From positions 434,001-498,000 of the forward strand of contig NZ_JQNK01000009.1 of assembly GCF_000745215.1 (NCBI RefSeq): a DNA stretch of 64,000 bases. Direction: 5' to 3'. The notes under the pieces were generated by a model. That model did not search any database, was not told the DNA's origin, and was given only the letters and a program-made list of their open reading frames with translations. The stretch's first letter is position 1. The number at the start of each line of letters is the position of its first letter. Positions 38,918 to 47,645 of the stretch are shown here, piece after piece. The position numbers and the translations under genes were made by a program. This DNA is from Methylosinus sp. PW1 (GTDB taxonomy: Bacteria; Pseudomonadota; Alphaproteobacteria; Rhizobiales; Beijerinckiaceae).

Positions 38918-39655
38918 TCAGCGGGCGGCGATCCGTTCCGCCGTATCGCGGCGGGGCTGGGCGAATTTCGTCCGGCTCCGCTCGCTCACCGGCTTATTGA
39001 GCGCCGGCTTGTCGATCGCGGGCATCACGTTCGCGGGCTTGTCGTTCGCGGGCTTGGCGGCGGCGGGAGGCGCTCCCACATCCAGCTCGCTGGTGAAATA
39101 GCGGGTCAATTCGGAGACGATCATCGACTTCACATCGGCGCCGAGCGCGGTGACAACGACACGATAGCAGGCGCTCGGACGGCCATAGATCTCATGGGTT
39201 TTTTGATCGATCAGCTCATCGCGCCGCGTGATCTCGATCAGATTTTTCTCTTCCAGCGATTTGTCGATGACGGCGAAGAGGCGCGTTCGCGCATCGGCTT
39301 TTTCATAGTCGCATTTGATCGGATCGGCGCCGAGCTTGTCCATGCCGGCGGCGTCGAGCGGGAGAAGATGGAGCAGCCGCTCCACCTCGCGCGGCCCGAG
39401 GTTGCGCGCGCGGGCGACGAGATCATCCGTGGAATTCTTTTTCGCGCCGAGATCGGGATTGATCTCGAAAGCCTTTTGCCCGAGCGCGAGCTTGAAATCG
39501 CCGATCTCGACCGACTGCACCTTGGAGAGCAGCATCAGCGCCGAGTCGGGCCGCTGATAGACGAAGGCCCCGGCGGCGGCGCTCGGCCCGCCGATCGCCG
39601 TCACCAGGGCCACGCTCTTGAGAAAATCGAAAAGGTTCTTGGCAATATCGGTCAT
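38918..39655 (-). CDS. Hypothetical protein with membrane-proximal helix and Lys/Pro repeat tail
   Basis: 245 residues from the ATG at 39653-39655, with GGAGC upstream on the coding strand. It has a weakly hydrophobic segment at residues 8-34 (LFDFLKSVALVTAIGGPSAAAGAFVY), then a mixed alpha/beta region with possible phospho- or peptidoglycan-related character but no recognised motif (VEIGDFKLALGQKAFEINPDL...; YGRPSACYRVVVTALGADV). The C-terminal tail has tandem short repeats: KPANDKPANVMPAIDKPALNKP. Cys are few. Unknown function; possibly single-gene unit. Confidence 0.6.
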   Translation of the reverse strand: MTDIAKNLFDFLKSVALVTAIGGPSAAAGAFVYQRPDSALMLLSKVQSVEIGDFKLALGQKAFEINPDLGAKKNSTDDLVARARNLGPREVERLLHLLPLDAAGMDKLGADPIKCDYEKADARTRLFAVIDKSLEEKNLIEITRRDELIDQKTHEIYGRPSACYRVVVTALGADVKSMIVSELTRYFTSELDVGAPPAAAKPANDKPANVMPAIDKPALNKPVSERSRTKFAQPRRDTAERIAAR

Positions 39656-39760
39656 CGCAATGCTCCGTCGCAATATCTCTCGTTCGTCTCGAACGCTGAG
39701 ATATTGCGGGAGCGCGCGCGGGATTTCTGTGCTCGCGCGCACGAGCCCATGAACGAAGCG

Positions 39761-40099
39761 TTAAGAAATCGGCGCGGGCCGACGCCCCGGGGCGTGCGCG
39801 GGCCGGGCGCGCAAAAGGTCGATCTCCTTCGACAGCGGTCCGCTGCGGTCGAATGCGAGTTGCGCGAGCGGCGCGATGAGCGTGTGGCGCGCGCCGCCGC
39901 CAAAGACGAATTGCGTGACGCACATCACCGATTCGCCGGTCTCGAAAATAGAGGTGACGATGCAGTCGGGCGGGAGCTCGCCGGTGTGAGCGAGGGATTG
40001 CGCCTTGCGCCGAAGAAGGGGACGCATCCGCGCGCGGACCGGCAGATAGAGCGACAGGTCGCGCCAGCTCTTATGAGCGTCACGCGAAATATGATCCAT
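39761..40099 (-). CDS. Small hypothetical protein
   Basis: 112 residues. The ATG at 40097-40099 is preceded by AAGGAGA seven bases upstream on the coding strand, so the longer frame reaching 40183 is rejected. The composition suggests a compact domain: SWRDLSLYLPVRARMRPLLRRKAQ, PPDCIVTSIFETGESVMCVTQFVFGGG, PLAQLAFDRSGPL. A basic Pro-rich tail follows. No family recognised; PilZ was considered and rejected for lack of its RxxxR and DxSxxG motifs. Separated from the 38918 gene by 105 bp. Confidence 0.6.
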   Translation of the reverse strand: MDHISRDAHKSWRDLSLYLPVRARMRPLLRRKAQSLAHTGELPPDCIVTSIFETGESVMCVTQFVFGGGARHTLIAPLAQLAFDRSGPLSKEIDLLRARPAHAPGRRPAPIS

Positions 40100-40351
40100 C
40101 TCGAAATCTCCTTCGCGCAAATCTCTCATGATCCGAGCGTCGACGATGACTGAACGCGCCATCATAGGATGAACGTCTGTCACCGTCCTGACGGGAGAGC
40201 GTATCGTCGAAGGAATTTTTGGAAAAAATCGTGTTACGCGAAGGTTATGCGAGGCTCATGTGAGATTCGTGAAATATTCGCGTTATGTTATACGCGCTAT
40301 TACGGAGATTGGCGGCGCGGCTGCTCGCGCGCCGCGCCCAGGGATCGCCGC
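40100..40351. other. AT-rich spacer between small orphan and pdhC
   Basis: 252 bp without a gene. The section 40200-40310 is unusually AT-rich for this genome (ATGTTATACGCGCTATTACG, TTTTTGGAAAAAATC) and probably carries the promoter of the minus-strand orphan gene. Partial inverted symmetry GCGTTAT..TATACGC at about 40281-40296. Confidence 0.4.
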
Positions 40352-41311
40352 TCAGACGAGCATGGCGGCGGGATGCTCGATCAGCCGCTTGAATTCGGCG
40401 AGCAGGGTCGCGCCCAGCGCGCCATCGACGGCGCGATGATCGACCGAGAGGGTGACGCTCATGATCGTCGCCACAGCGGGCGCGCCATTTCTGGCGATGA
40501 TGCGCTCCTCGCCGGCGCCGACGGCGAGAATCGTCGCATGCGGCGGATTGATCACGGCGGCGAAATTCTTGACGCCGAACATTCCGAGATTGGAGACGGC
40601 GGTGGTTCCACCCTCATATTCATTGGGCTTCAGCTTGCGCTCGCGCGCGCGCCGCGCCAAATCCTTCAGCTCGGTCGCGATCTCGCGGAAATTCTTAGCC
40701 TCGGCGTTGCGCACGATGGGCGTCACCAGCCCGCCCGGAATGGAGACGGCGACGCCGACATCGGAAGATTTGTGCTTCAGCATCGCCGTCTGCGTGAAGG
40801 TGACATTGGCGTCGGGAACATGTTGGAGCGCCAGCGCCATGGCCTTGACGATAATGTCATTGACCGAGACCTTCCACTCGGGCTCGCCATTCGCGCCCTT
40901 GGGCGCGGCGCTATTGTAATCCTCGCGCAGACGCAGCAGCGCGTCGATCTCGCAATCGGTCTGCAGCGCGAAATGCGGAATGCTGCGCACCGCCTCGACC
41001 ATGCGCCGCGCGATCGCCTTGCGCATCGAATCATGCGGAACCTCGGTGAAGGAGCCCGGCGCGAAGAGCTGGCGCACAACGCCGTCCGACATTCCGGCCG
41101 GCGCCTCGATCATTGGAGCGGAAGACGCCGCGGCCACGGGCCGCGCGCCGGAGCCGAGCGCCGATTTCACATCGCGCTCTATGATGCGGCCATGCGGGCC
41201 GGAGCCCTTCAGCGCGGAAAGATCGAGCCCGCCTTCCTTGGCCAGCCTGCGCGCCAAGGGCGAAGCGAAGATGCGTCCGTCACCGTCCGAAACACGAGCC
41301 GCGACATTCAT
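40352..41311 (-). CDS. pdhC: Pyruvate dehydrogenase E2 (dihydrolipoamide acetyltransferase) lacking a lipoyl domain
   Basis: 319 residues; normal alphaproteobacterial E2 has about 420-450. From the ATG at 41309-41311 it goes directly into the E3/E1-binding peripheral domain (residues 12-45: IFASPLARRLAKEGGLDL, GSGPHGRIIERDV). The catalytic acetyltransferase domain follows (about 90-319: RKAIARRMVEAVRSIPHF, GVAVSIPGGLVTPIV, FGVKNFAAVINPP, and the active-site H292 and D296 in SVDHRAVDG). The N-terminal lipoyl domain is absent. Upstream, 104 bp away, is a gene on the opposite strand. The catalytic core looks intact, so the protein is probably functional with lipoyl groups provided by E1-beta. 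Confidence 0.9.
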   Translation of the reverse strand: MNVAARVSDGDGRIFASPLARRLAKEGGLDLSALKGSGPHGRIIERDVKSALGSGARPVAAASSAPMIEAPAGMSDGVVRQLFAPGSFTEVPHDSMRKAIARRMVEAVRSIPHFALQTDCEIDALLRLREDYNSAAPKGANGEPEWKVSVNDIIVKAMALALQHVPDANVTFTQTAMLKHKSSDVGVAVSIPGGLVTPIVRNAEAKNFREIATELKDLARRARERKLKPNEYEGGTTAVSNLGMFGVKNFAAVINPPHATILAVGAGEERIIARNGAPAVATIMSVTLSVDHRAVDGALGATLLAEFKRLIEHPAAMLV

Positions 41312-41414
41312 TGTGATGCCCTCATTGCTCTCGCCGACTTTGGCGGCGCGACTTTGGCGGTATATTCTTAGCATAATGTCGACAGCGGCGGCGTCGATCG
41401 AAGAGGAGCGACCA

Positions 41415-41858
41415 ATGCCTACGAGCCGGCTCTATGACAGCGACTTCTACGCCTGGGCCGAGGAACAGGCGGCGCTTCTGCGCGCCGGCAAGCTCGCGCA
41501 AGCGGACATCGAGCATATCGCGCAGGAAATCGAGAGCATGGGCAAGACCGAGAAGCGCGAGCTGGCCAGCCGGCTCAAGGTGCTGATTCTCCATTTGCTC
41601 GAGTGGCGCTTCCAGCCGCTGAAGCGAAGCGCGAGCTGGGAAGTGTCGATCACCGTGCAGAGGCATGAGCTCGCCGATCATCTCGAGGACAATCCGAGCC
41701 TGAAGCCCCTGATCGCCCCTATGGTCGCAAAAGCCTATGGCGACGCCGTTCTCGGCGCCATGCTGGAGACCGGGCTGCCGAAATCCGCCTTCCCCGACGC
41801 CTGCCCATGGAGCTTCGCGGAAATGATGGCCGAAGATTTCTGGCCCTCAGCGATATAG
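41415..41858 (+). CDS. DUF29 family protein
   Basis: 147 residues. The ATG at 41415 follows GAGGAG at 41403-41408. Recognised DUF29 pattern: [56 protein letters not shown], the [22 protein letters not shown] block and the final [16 protein letters not shown]...[13 protein letters not shown]. The family is small, helical, of unknown function and often found in multiple mobile copies in cyanobacteria and alphaproteobacteria. It points the opposite way to both pdh genes and its last 12 bp overlap the pdhB 3' end. Insertion here splits pdhB from pdhC. Confidence 0.88.
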   Translation: MPTSRLYDSDFYAWAEEQAALLRAGKLAQADIEHIAQEIESMGKTEKRELASRLKVLILHLLEWRFQPLKRSASWEVSITVQRHELADHLEDNPSLKPLIAPMVAKAYGDAVLGAMLETGLPKSAFPDACPWSFAEMMAEDFWPSAI

Positions 41859-43280
41859 CGTCGCCTTCGCCGCCGCGATCACCTCGGCGACGGAAGGCAG
41901 AGCCAGCTTCTCGAGATTGGCGGCATAGGGCATGGGCACGTCCTTGCCGGCGACACGCAGCACCGGCGCGTCGAGATAATCGAAGGCCTCCTCCTGCACG
42001 CGGGCGGCGATCTCCGCGCCTATGCCGCATTGCGGCCAGCCCTCCTCCACGGCGACGCAGCGGCCGGTCTTCCGCACCGATTCGATGATGGCGGGAACAT
42101 CCATCGGCCGCAGCGTGCGCAGATCGACGACCTCGGCCTCTATCCCCTCCTTGGCCAGCGCCTCGGCGGCGGCGAGACAATGGGCGACGCCGATGGAGAA
42201 GGAGACCAGCGTCACATCCGTTCCCGGTCGCGCGATGCGCGCCTTGCCGATGGGAATGAGGAAATCCTCGAGCATGGGCGTGTCCCATTGCTTGCCGTAG
42301 AGAATCTCATTCTCGAGGAAAACCACCGGGTTGGGATCGCGAATGGCGCTCTTCAAGAGCCCCTTGGCGTCGGAGGCGTTGGAGGGGGCGACGACCTTCA
42401 GCCCCGGCACTTGCGAGAACCAAGCCGCATAATCCTGGCTGTGCTGCGCGGCGACGCGGGCGGCGGCGCCATTGGGGCCGCGAAAGACGATGGGGCAATT
42501 GATCTGCCCGCCGGACATATAAAGCGTCTTGGCCGCGGAATTGACGATGTGATCGATCGCCTGCATGGCGAAATTGAAGGTCATGAACTCGCAGATCGGC
42601 CGCAGCCCGGCGAAGGCAGCGCCGACGGCGAGGCCGGCGAAGCCATATTCAGTGATCGGCGTGTCGACGACGCGGCGCGGTCCGAACTCCTGCAGCAGGC
42701 CCTGCGTGACCTTATAGGCCCCCTGATATTCCGCGACCTCCTCGCCGATGACGAAGACATTGGGGTCGCGCCGCATCTCCTCCGCCATGGCGTCGCGCAG
42801 AGCTTCGCGCATGGTCATGGGGATGAGCGTCGTATCGGCGGGAATTTCGGGGATAGCGAGGGCAGGCGAAGGAGCGGCGGACTCGGCCACAGTCGCGGCC
42901 GGCGCGGCGGGGACGGCGGCGGCCCCCTCCTGCGGAGCGGAGGCCGGAATATCTGGCGCCTTCGCAGGCGCTGGCGCCGCGGCCTCGACGGGGGCAGCCG
43001 GCGTCGAAGGCGGCGCCTCCAAGGAGCCGACCTCCTCGCCCTCCTCGGCGATGACGGCGATAGGCGTGTTGACGGCGACATTCTCGGCGCCGCCCGGCAC
43101 GAGGATGCGGGCGAGCACGCCCTCGTCCACGGCCTCCACCTCCATCGTCGCCTTGTCGGTCTCGATCTCGGCGATGACATCGCCGGCCTTGACCTTGTCG
43201 CCTTCGTTCTTGAGCCATTTGGCGAGCTTGCCCTGCTCCATCGTGGGCGACAGCGCGGGCATGAGGACATTCACGGTCAT
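41847..43280 (-). CDS. pdhB: Pyruvate dehydrogenase E1 beta subunit with N-terminal lipoyl domain
   Basis: 477 residues. The lipoyl domain (1-78) has the modified Lys K43 in [14 protein letters not shown] 70-residue Ala/Pro linker follows. The E1-beta transketolase-like region starts about residue 150 ([37 protein letters not shown]), with [33 protein letters not shown] and [11 protein letters not shown]. Lipoylated E1-beta is known in alphaproteobacteria, but here it is the only lipoyl carrier of the PDH genes in the window. ATG at 43278-43280. Separated from pdhA by 270 bp that contain a family A repeat. Confidence 0.95.
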   Translation of the reverse strand: MTVNVLMPALSPTMEQGKLAKWLKNEGDKVKAGDVIAEIETDKATMEVEAVDEGVLARILVPGGAENVAVNTPIAVIAEEGEEVGSLEAPPSTPAAPVEAAAPAPAKAPDIPASAPQEGAAAVPAAPAATVAESAAPSPALAIPEIPADTTLIPMTMREALRDAMAEEMRRDPNVFVIGEEVAEYQGAYKVTQGLLQEFGPRRVVDTPITEYGFAGLAVGAAFAGLRPICEFMTFNFAMQAIDHIVNSAAKTLYMSGGQINCPIVFRGPNGAAARVAAQHSQDYAAWFSQVPGLKVVAPSNASDAKGLLKSAIRDPNPVVFLENEILYGKQWDTPMLEDFLIPIGKARIARPGTDVTLVSFSIGVAHCLAAAEALAKEGIEAEVVDLRTLRPMDVPAIIESVRKTGRCVAVEEGWPQCGIGAEIAARVQEEAFDYLDAPVLRVAGKDVPMPYAANLEKLALPSVAEVIAAAKATLYR

Positions 43281-43313
43281 GGATTTATCCGCACAATAAA
43301 GAGGGCGCGCGCT

Positions 43314-43524
43314 CCCTTCTCCCACTTGTGGGAGAAGGTGGCCCGGCCATAGGGCGTCCGTGAGGACGCCCGTCGCAAATGACGGGCTTTGGCCGGGTCG
43401 GATGAGGGCTATCGCCGCAACAACCGCCTCGGGCCGTAAGTCTCGAAGGAGCAGAAAAACAGCGAGCCCTCATCCGACCCTCGCTGACGCGAGGGCCACC
43501 TTCTCCCACGAGTGGGAGAAGGAG
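43314..43524 (+). repeat. Dispersed palindromic repeat, family A, copy 2 (inside the pdh operon)
   Basis: About 210 bp. It begins CCCTTCTCCCACTTGTGGGA and ends CCCACGAGTGGGAGAAGG. The inner arms are GGCCGGGTCGGATGAGGGCT (43391-43410) and GAGCCCTCATCCGACCC (43464-43480). The left half differs from copy 1 at 11262 by only a few bases over about 95 bp. It lies between pdhA and pdhB, whose coding strand is minus. The rest of the 270-bp gap holds nothing else I can identify. Confidence 0.88.
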
Positions 43525-43550
43525 AAGAGCGCGATGAGCCCGCCCTTCCC

Positions 43551-44588
43551 TCATAGAACCACATCCGTCCACAATTCGCTCGGATCGGGCTCTGGATCAT
43601 TGGTCGCGAAATCCGCCGCCTCGGAGACGATGCGGCGCACGGCGGCGTCGATCTGCTTCAGCTCGTCCTCGCTCGCTCCGCCGGCCAGCAGCCGGGCGCG
43701 CACCTGCTCGATCGGATCATGCTCCTCGCGCACGCGCTGAACTTCTTCCTTGGAGCGATATTTCGCCGGATCGGACATGGAATGGCCGCGATAGCGATAG
43801 GTCTGCGCCTCGATGAGGAAAGGCCCCTTGCCGGCGCGGCACCAGTCGAGCGCCTCGCGCGCCGCGGCGGCGACGGCGCGCACATCCATGCCGTCGATCT
43901 GCCGGCCGGGAATGTTGAAGGCCGTGCCGCGCATCGAAAAATTCGACTGCGCCGAGGAACGCTCCACCGATGTCCCCATGGCGTAGCGATTATTCTCGAC
44001 GATGAAGACGATGGGCAGCTTCCAGAGCTCCGCCATGTTGAAGCTCTCATAGACTTGGCCCTGATTGGCGGCGCCGTCGCCGAAAAAGGTCAGCGAGACG
44101 GAGCCGTCGCCGCGATAGAGATCGGCGAAAGCGAGGCCGACGCCGAGCGGGGCCGGCGCGCCGACGATGCCATGGCCGCCATAAAAATTCTTCTCGCGCG
44201 AAAACATATGCATGGAGCCGCCCTTCCCCTTGGAATAGCCGCCCCGCCGCCCGGTGAGCTCCGCCATCACGCGCCTCGGCTCCATGCCGCAGGCGAGCAT
44301 ATGGCCGTGGTCGCGATAGCCGGTGATGAATTGATCTGTGGATTTCGCCGACATTCGCGCGCCGACGACCACCGCCTCCTGGCCGATGTAGAGATGGCAG
44401 AAGCCGCCGACGAGGCCCATGCCGTACATTTGGCCGGCCTTCTCCTCGAAGCGCCGGATCAGCAGCATCGCCCGATAGGCGGAAAGCTCCTGATCGCGCG
44501 TGAAGGCCAGAATGCCGCCCTCGGCCTGCGCGCCCTCGGCGGCGCCTGCCACATCGGCGAATTTCGCGTTTCTGTCCGCTGCCGGCAT
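43551..44588 (-). CDS. pdhA: Pyruvate dehydrogenase E1 alpha subunit
   Basis: Thiamine-diphosphate subunit decarboxylating pyruvate. 345 residues. Motifs: FEEKAGQMYGMGLVGGFCHLYIGQEA, GYRDHGHMLACG, KGKGGSMHMF, HGIVGAPAPLGVGLAFA. The ThDP/Mg motif is GDGAANQGQVYESFNMAELWKLPIVFIVENN. The phospho-loop-like YRYRGHSMSDPAKYRSKEEV is also present. First gene of the pdhA-pdhB stretch, downstream of ftsB as usual in Rhizobiales. No defects seen. Confidence 0.97.
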   Translation of the reverse strand: MPAADRNAKFADVAGAAEGAQAEGGILAFTRDQELSAYRAMLLIRRFEEKAGQMYGMGLVGGFCHLYIGQEAVVVGARMSAKSTDQFITGYRDHGHMLACGMEPRRVMAELTGRRGGYSKGKGGSMHMFSREKNFYGGHGIVGAPAPLGVGLAFADLYRGDGSVSLTFFGDGAANQGQVYESFNMAELWKLPIVFIVENNRYAMGTSVERSSAQSNFSMRGTAFNIPGRQIDGMDVRAVAAAAREALDWCRAGKGPFLIEAQTYRYRGHSMSDPAKYRSKEEVQRVREEHDPIEQVRARLLAGGASEDELKQIDAAVRRIVSEAADFATNDPEPDPSELWTDVVL

Positions 44589-44736
44589 GGCCGCCCGTCC
44601 TCGTCGTCGTTGGACATTATCTGGGAGCGTGTGAGGCGTGAGCGAGCCCTCGTCCCTCCCGCATCGCGCGAGGGCTCCGCCTTCGGCAGAATAGCTCGAG
44701 CGCGAGACGAAAACGAGCGGTCTCGCGGCGCTGTCC

Positions 44737-45069
44737 TCAGCGGCGCGCGGGCGGCGCGGGGGGCGTCAGAATCACAATGTCGTTGCGATGCGCGCGGCCG
44801 AGCACCAGACGCGCCTCCTCGTCCAGAATATCGGCGTCGACGACGTCGCCGCGCACCAGCGCGAGCTTACGCTCCCATTGAGCGCGCTCGGCCTTCAGCC
44901 CGCCGAGCTCGGCGCGCAGCTCGGCGATGCGCTGCTCATATTCGACGCCGGTCTTGAGCCCGCGCTGGCCGTTGACGCCGTGCCAGACGAAATAGCTCGC
45001 CACGAGCCCCGCCGCTCCGTAGAGCAGCAGGGGGATCACGAAAGAGCGCAGAACATGACGAGCGAACAT
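44737..45069 (-). CDS. ftsB: Septum formation initiator, FtsB/DivIC family
   Basis: 110 residues from the ATG at 45067-45069. A further in-frame ATG at 45088-45090 is possible, but TATACAAT overlapping it looks like a -10 element, which would put the transcript start just inside and favour the shorter protein. One transmembrane helix at about 5-25 (FVIPLLLYGAAGLVASYFVW), then a periplasmic coiled coil (EYEQRIAELRAELGGLKAERAQWERKLALV) and the conserved tail DADILDEEARLVLGRAHRNDIVIL. Component of the divisome FtsQLB complex. Upstream of pdhA, as is usual in alphaproteobacteria. Confidence 0.88.
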   Translation of the reverse strand: MFARHVLRSFVIPLLLYGAAGLVASYFVWHGVNGQRGLKTGVEYEQRIAELRAELGGLKAERAQWERKLALVRGDVVDADILDEEARLVLGRAHRNDIVILTPPAPPARR

Positions 45070-45134
45070 GCCGCCACTTTGCGCGAACATTGTATAAGCG
45101 CCGTTAACGGCCTGGGTCTCGCCGAATCGGGCGG

Positions 45135-45890
45135 TCAGCGCCGTCCGCGCGCCACCCGCTCGATCTCCGCGCGCACGAGGCGCTCGACGAGATGCGGAAG
45201 ATTGTCGTCGAGCCATTGCTTCAGCATGGGCCGCAGCATGTCCTGCGCATAGCGCTCGATGAGATCGGCCTCGCTGATGACGATGCTCGCCGCCAGCGCC
45301 TGGAAATGCGCGCCGATCGACATGGCCGCGTCGGTCGAGACGAGCGGCGTCGGATCGCTGTCATTGGCCGGCTCGGCCGGGCTCGGCTCGATGCTCGCGA
45401 TCATCTGCTCCTCGACCGGCTCCTCCGCTATGTCTTCCACATAGGGCTCCTCGGCCGCAGCGACGACAGGCTCGTCGAGCTTTTCGTCGACGACCTCCTC
45501 CGCCGTGCCCTCGGACCAGCGGCTCTGATCCGCCGATTCGGGAGCCGGCGCGGCTTCCGCTTCCGGAGCGGCGGACGGCCGCAGCCAGAAATCGGCTGGC
45601 TTGGCGGGCTCGACCTCGGGAACCGGAACGGGTGCGACGGCGATCGGCGCAGGGGCCGCGGGACGAGCGGCCACGGGCGCGCGCAAGGCGGGGGCAGGCG
45701 CGAGCCGCGCCTCCTCGCGCTGCGACGGCTCGGCCGGGCGCTTCTCCTTGTCGCGCCTCGCGGCCGGCAAAGCGTCGTCGTCGGCGATGATGCGCCGGAT
45801 CGATGCGAGGATCTCCTCCATCGACGGCTCGTGCGACCGGCGCTCGGCGTCGAGCGCCGGCGCGGTGATCGAAGCGTTCACTGCGCTCAT
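45135..45890 (-). CDS. popZ: PopZ-like polar organizing protein (DUF2497)
   Basis: 251 residues with the layout of Caulobacter/Agrobacterium PopZ. The N-terminal helix is HEPSMEEILASIRRIIADDD (partner binding). A long Pro/Glu/Ala-rich acidic linker covers about residues 40-190. The conserved C-terminal oligomerisation helices are MLRPMLKQWLDDNLPHLVERLVRAEIERVARG. PopZ forms a polymeric hub at the cell pole that tethers the chromosome ParB-parS complex and recruits polarity factors. Placement beside tolC and pcm is the usual alphaproteobacterial order. Start ATG at 45888-45890. Confidence 0.92.
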   Translation of the reverse strand: MSAVNASITAPALDAERRSHEPSMEEILASIRRIIADDDALPAARRDKEKRPAEPSQREEARLAPAPALRAPVAARPAAPAPIAVAPVPVPEVEPAKPADFWLRPSAAPEAEAAPAPESADQSRWSEGTAEEVVDEKLDEPVVAAAEEPYVEDIAEEPVEEQMIASIEPSPAEPANDSDPTPLVSTDAAMSIGAHFQALAASIVISEADLIERYAQDMLRPMLKQWLDDNLPHLVERLVRAEIERVARGRR

Positions 45891-45980
45891 GAGATGTGCT
45901 GCTTCCCGTCTCGCGGCGACGGCTCCGCAATATCATCGCCGCGCGCTATTCTTGTCCGCTCACTTCGAGCGTCGAGTCGC

Positions 45981-46019
45981 ATCATCGGATGATTCCCCCC
46001 TTTGGTAAAACCACAGGGG
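45981..46019. other. Two hairpins between tolC and popZ
   Basis: ATCATC-G-GATGAT at 45981-45993, and CCCC.TTTGG-TAAAA-CCACA.GGGG at 45997-46019 (imperfect stem). The 188-bp gap is AT-rich around 46000-46060 and contains either the popZ promoter or a tolC terminator; the lack of a T-run on the minus strand favours the former. Confidence 0.35.
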
Positions 46020-46078
46020 TTGTGCGTAAGGGAGTTTGCACACGATTTTTTACGCAGCGTGGCCTTATCGCGCGGCGC

Positions 46079-47503
46079 TCAGCGCTCGCCGGGCGTGTCG
46101 ACGCCGATCCACATGCCGCGCACCTGCTCGAAATGCGTCGTCGGATCATAAGCGACGACATCGAGCTGCAAGCTGTCGGCCGAGAGGCGCCCTATGGAGC
46201 CGAGCGCCGCGTAAGACGCGACGACGCGATCACGCTGCGCGATGATGAGCGAGACGCGCGCATTGAGCAGCGCATATTGCGCATTGAGCACATCGAGCGT
46301 GGTGCGCTGTCCGACCTGCGCCTCCTCGCGCACGCCGCGCAGAGCGATTTCCGCCGCCTTGACAGCGGCTCGGCCGGAGAGAATCGAAGCGCGCGCGGTG
46401 TCGAGCTGCGCATAGCTGGAGACGACGCTCGCGCGCACGCTGTCGCGCTGCAGATCGGCGTTGAAGCGCGCCTGGCCCAATTGCTCCTTGGCCTGGCGAA
46501 TCGACGCGTATTCGGAGCCGCCCTGATAGATCGGCACGTCGAGCCGTCCGCTCGCGCCGGCGGAGAATTGCCGAGTCTGGGGCGATCCCAGAAAGGAATC
46601 ATATTGCTGCGAGAGCTGCGCGGCGACCGAGAGAGTCGGCGCCAGCGCGCCTTCCGCCACCTTCACCGCCGAAGCGGCGACATCCACCTGATGCTGCGCG
46701 GCGACGACGCCAGGATGCTCGACGATGGCGACGGCGATCGCCTGATCGAGCGATTTCGGCAGCAGCGATTCGACCGATTGCGCCGGCTGCAGATTTTTCG
46801 CCTCGGCGCCGATGATCTGGCGATAAGTGGCGACGCTGGTCTTCAGTTGCCCTTGCGCGCCGTAGAGCTCGGTGCGCGCCTGAGCGAGAGTCGATTCGGC
46901 CTGGGCGACGTCGGTGCGCGTCACCTCGCCCACTGCGAATCGGTCGCGCGTGCGCTCGAGCTGCTGCTCCAGCACGGCGACATTGTTCTTGCGCAGATCG
47001 AGCACCGCCGTGTCGCGCAGAACATTCATATAGGCGGCGGCGCCATTCTGCAGCGTCGCCTGCTCGGTGAGGCGCATCCCCTCGCGCGCGGCGTAGACGC
47101 CAGATTCGGCCTGACGCACGGAATTGCCGGTGCGGCCGCCGTCATAGAGCGTCTGCGAGAGGCTCAGCGTCGCGCCGCGCGGATAGCCGACGTATTCGTC
47201 ATACATATAGGTGCGCTGGCCGGTCTGCTGGCTGCGGCCGGCCGGAATCTTGATGTTGGAGTTCTGCGGCCCGGCGCTCGCCGAAATGCTGGCCTTGGGA
47301 CGCATTCCGGCGGCGGCCTTGGGCGCGTCCTCGTCCTTGGCGCGCACATTGGCGCGCTGCTGATTCATATCGGGATTGCCGTGATAGGCGCGCGCCAGCG
47401 CCTCCTTCAGCGTCTCCGCGCCGGCGGCGGACGGAGCCGCGAGGCCGAGGGCGAAAAGCCACAGCCCGAGCCAGGAAGACGGACGCAATTCGACGATACG
47501 CAT
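46079..47503 (-). CDS. tolC: TolC-family outer-membrane efflux channel
   Basis: 474 residues. Signal peptide about 1-29 (WLGLWLFALGLAAPSAAGA). Then two repeated outer-membrane efflux protein halves: TLKEALARAYHGNPDMNQQRANVRA ... TLSLSQTLYDGGRTGNSVRQAESGV ... GEVTRTDVAQAESTLAQARTEL; and QAIAVAIVEHPGVVAAQHQVDVA ... VPIYQGGSEYASIRQAKEQLGQA ... GQRTTLDVLNAQYALLNARVSL. It trimerises into a channel serving type I secretion or RND pumps; no pump genes are adjacent. Located between pcm and popZ. Confidence 0.95.
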   Translation of the reverse strand: MRIVELRPSSWLGLWLFALGLAAPSAAGAETLKEALARAYHGNPDMNQQRANVRAKDEDAPKAAAGMRPKASISASAGPQNSNIKIPAGRSQQTGQRTYMYDEYVGYPRGATLSLSQTLYDGGRTGNSVRQAESGVYAAREGMRLTEQATLQNGAAAYMNVLRDTAVLDLRKNNVAVLEQQLERTRDRFAVGEVTRTDVAQAESTLAQARTELYGAQGQLKTSVATYRQIIGAEAKNLQPAQSVESLLPKSLDQAIAVAIVEHPGVVAAQHQVDVAASAVKVAEGALAPTLSVAAQLSQQYDSFLGSPQTRQFSAGASGRLDVPIYQGGSEYASIRQAKEQLGQARFNADLQRDSVRASVVSSYAQLDTARASILSGRAAVKAAEIALRGVREEAQVGQRTTLDVLNAQYALLNARVSLIIAQRDRVVASYAALGSIGRLSADSLQLDVVAYDPTTHFEQVRGMWIGVDTPGER

Positions 47504-47645
47504 TCCACAAAGACCCGCTCTGGAACAAAGCGCGCCCGGCGCTCGACGAGAGCGCGGGGCGAGCCCTACGGCCTACTCACGGAACACGACGCTCGAAACA
47601 GGGCGATTCCAAGCCGAAACGACGAAGGCTTTGGAACGCTCGCCC

